From CAYNYI01 sp964401455 (GTDB taxonomy: Bacteria > Fibrobacterota > OXYB2-FULL-49-7 > CAYNYI01): DNA of 5,508 nt. The position numbers and the translations under genes are program-made. The stretch lies in contig CAYNYI010000148.1 in assembly GCA_964401455.1 (NCBI GenBank), forward strand, positions 1 to 5,508, written 5' to 3'. The notes below the pieces were generated by a model. That model ran no database searches, was not told the DNA's origin, and was given only the letters and a program-made list of their open reading frames with translations. Of the stretch, positions 4,461 to 5,508 are shown piece after piece (the first letter of the stretch is position 1; each line of letters opens with the position of its first letter).

Positions 4461-5301
4461 TTTTTTGCTGCCCGGAAAATTCGAGACTTTTTTCCCAGAG
4501 CAGTTTTCTCAAAGGCACTTGTCCACAAAACGGCTCTTTAAAGCGTCGGGGTTTACACCCGGAAAAGATACGGCCGGATATTCCGGAAACCTCCGGAGAA
4601 GCCGCGAGGTAGAGGCCGGTTTTTGTGTCTCTGCTGAAAAAAAGTGATGCGATACTAAAGAAAGGTTTAAAAAATAACGGCAGATTTCTTCCCAAACCGG
4701 ATTTTATAAGCCCCGGATGAAAAGTGTTGGCGATTATTCCGTATTCCTGGAAGCGTTCGGAGAATTCAAATGTGAAAAGGACCTTCGCGAGTGCCGTCAT
4801 AAGCGTTGCTTTTAATGCTGAATAATTTTCTTCAGAGTTAAGATCGTCTATATCGAGTACGGCCCGTTTAATTACGGCAGGCTGGCCTGAGACTGTCAAA
4901 AGTCTGGAGCCATCGGTATTTTTAAGAAGCGGCAGGAGTCTTTCAGCCAGAATGAAATGGCTGAGATAATTAACCATGAATGTCATTTCAATTCCCTGTT
5001 TTGACAACTTCCGGGAGGGTAGCAAAACGGCTGCATTGCAGGAAAGAACGTCAAGGGAATCAAAACGTGTCAGGAATTCATCCGCGAATCTGTTTATGTC
5101 CGTTATGTCCGACAAATCGCACGGCATGCTTTCTATGTCGCAATCCGGAATTTTATTACGTATTATTTTTTCTGTCTCGCGGCCTATTTCCGCATCGCGC
5201 GACAAAAATACGGTTTTCGCTCCGAGGCGGCAGAGTCCGCGCGCCATGGAGAGGCCCACTCCCGATGTGCCTCCGGTTACAAGGCAGGGTTTGCGCTTCA
5301 T
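4453..5301 (-). CDS. SDR-fold protein, retinol-dehydrogenase-like, with lost catalytic YxxxK
   Basis: This 282-residue protein belongs to the short-chain dehydrogenase/reductase superfamily, closest in pattern to the retinol-dehydrogenase/WWOX-like group. The nucleotide-binding motif TGGTSGVG (9-16), Asp62 of CDLSD, NAA (89-91), the structural Asn111 (MVNYLSHF) and HPG (195-197) are kept. The usual YxxxK active site is not: aligned without gaps from DDLNSEENYS to LFT, the catalytic Tyr is Thr166 and the Lys is Ala170 (codons near 4804-4806 and 4792-4794). The catalytic Ser region reads TVSGQPA, with Ser138 only partly matching. It probably still binds a nucleotide but is unlikely to be a normal oxidoreductase. 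I chose the ATG at 5301 because the fold then starts directly with MKRKPCLVTGG. An in-frame ATG at 5328 would add nine residues that overlap the short upstream frame. The downstream photolyase start overlaps this stop codon, so the two form an operon. Confidence 0.85.
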   Translation of the reverse strand: MKRKPCLVTGGTSGVGLSMARGLCRLGAKTVFLSRDAEIGRETEKIIRNKIPDCDIESMPCDLSDITDINRFADEFLTRFDSLDVLSCNAAVLLPSRKLSKQGIEMTFMVNYLSHFILAERLLPLLKNTDGSRLLTVSGQPAVIKRAVLDIDDLNSEENYSALKATLMTALAKVLFTFEFSERFQEYGIIANTFHPGLIKSGLGRNLPLFFKPFFSIASLFFSRDTKTGLYLAASPEVSGISGRIFSGCKPRRFKEPFCGQVPLRKLLWEKSLEFSGQQKND

Positions 5302-5305
5302 GTTA

Positions 5306-5389
5306 TTATGATCCGGCTTCTTTGTCATAGTCTTTAGCCATACGGTCCCATATCGAGGCTTCTTCTGATAGCCGGGGATTGTTTTCCAT
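5306..5389 (-). pseudogene. 27-codon stub resembling the N-terminus of a SAM methyltransferase
   Basis: A complete short frame, 27 codons plus stop, begins MENNPRLSEEASIWDRMAKD and continues YDKEAGS. The pattern WDxxAxxYD (residues 14-22) is typical of the first helix of class I SAM-dependent methyltransferases, where it precedes the SAM-binding loop. Here the protein stops before any such loop, and four bases later the SDR ATG follows. The simplest reading is a methyltransferase gene reduced by an internal deletion. Alternatives are a short leader peptide coupled to the SDR, or chance. No strong ribosome binding site precedes its ATG. Confidence 0.4.
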
Positions 5390-5508
5390 GGGAATTAAAC
5401 TATTTAACTATATATTTCAGGTAAAGAGATCTCTGTTGAACCCCCACGGTTATGATTTATTATTTCCTTTCATGAATTGCAAAGACCAATAGATTTCTTA
5501 TTTAATGA
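5390..5508. promoter_or_regulatory. Upstream region of the SDR-photolyase operon
   Basis: This stretch should contain the promoter of the leftward operon. A TATATA that could serve as a minus-strand -10 lies at 5409-5414, but no good -35 is found at normal spacing. A perfect 10-bp palindrome AGAGATCTCT (5425-5434) sits 10 bp further upstream and could be an activator or repressor site. No gene is recognised here; the minus frame from 5508 to 5470 could be the tail of another gene, but there is no evidence beyond its being open. Confidence 0.3.

Noticed and set aside
3137..5330. Several plus-strand frames opposite the photolyase and SDR genes
   Set aside because: All are antisense shadows of genes identified by many conserved motifs.

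Overview
This 5.5 kb bacterial window carries five recognisable genes on the minus strand, one unrecognised small membrane-protein gene on the plus strand, and several well-formed intergenic signals. No rRNA, tRNA or CRISPR array is visible. The gene set is an Rpn-family nuclease, a Fluc fluoride channel, a Dps-like thioferritin, a class II CPD photolyase and an SDR protein. It suggests a Gram-negative, perhaps anaerobic or microaerophilic, environmental bacterium. Spirochaetota or a deltaproteobacterial lineage would fit, but this is a guess from gene flavour, not a demonstrated placement.

Left part (1-888). A possible terminator of an upstream gene (about 28-60) is followed by an AT-rich gene for a three-helix membrane protein of unknown function (129-515). 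That gene contains a short 8-bp tandem repeat whose copy number would shift the frame. The next 373 bp have no convincing protein gene. They hold a strong-looking extended -10 promoter (571-599), a hairpin followed by a G9 tract, and two GC-rich hairpins (821-847 and 857-875). They could encode an untranslated transcript.

Middle (889-2540). An intact Rpn/Transposase_31 nuclease is read leftwards from a near-consensus promoter so close to the ATG that the mRNA may be almost leaderless. Upstream lies crcB, a single-gene fluoride channel, with no fluoride riboswitch visible in its leader.

Right part (2501-5389). A Dps-like thioferritin gene has its own promoter, a strong ribosome binding site and a strong terminator. 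An inverted repeat overlaps its promoter. Upstream of it is a compact leftward operon: a 27-codon stub resembling the start of a SAM methyltransferase, an SDR-fold protein and the photolyase. The SDR stop overlaps the photolyase start by 8 bp, so the two are probably translationally coupled. The photolyase looks complete and active. The SDR has lost both catalytic residues of its YxxxK motif, so it is probably not an ordinary dehydrogenase. DNA photorepair, iron/peroxide detoxification and a coupled SDR side by side suggest a light or oxidative-stress neighbourhood, which is inference from context.
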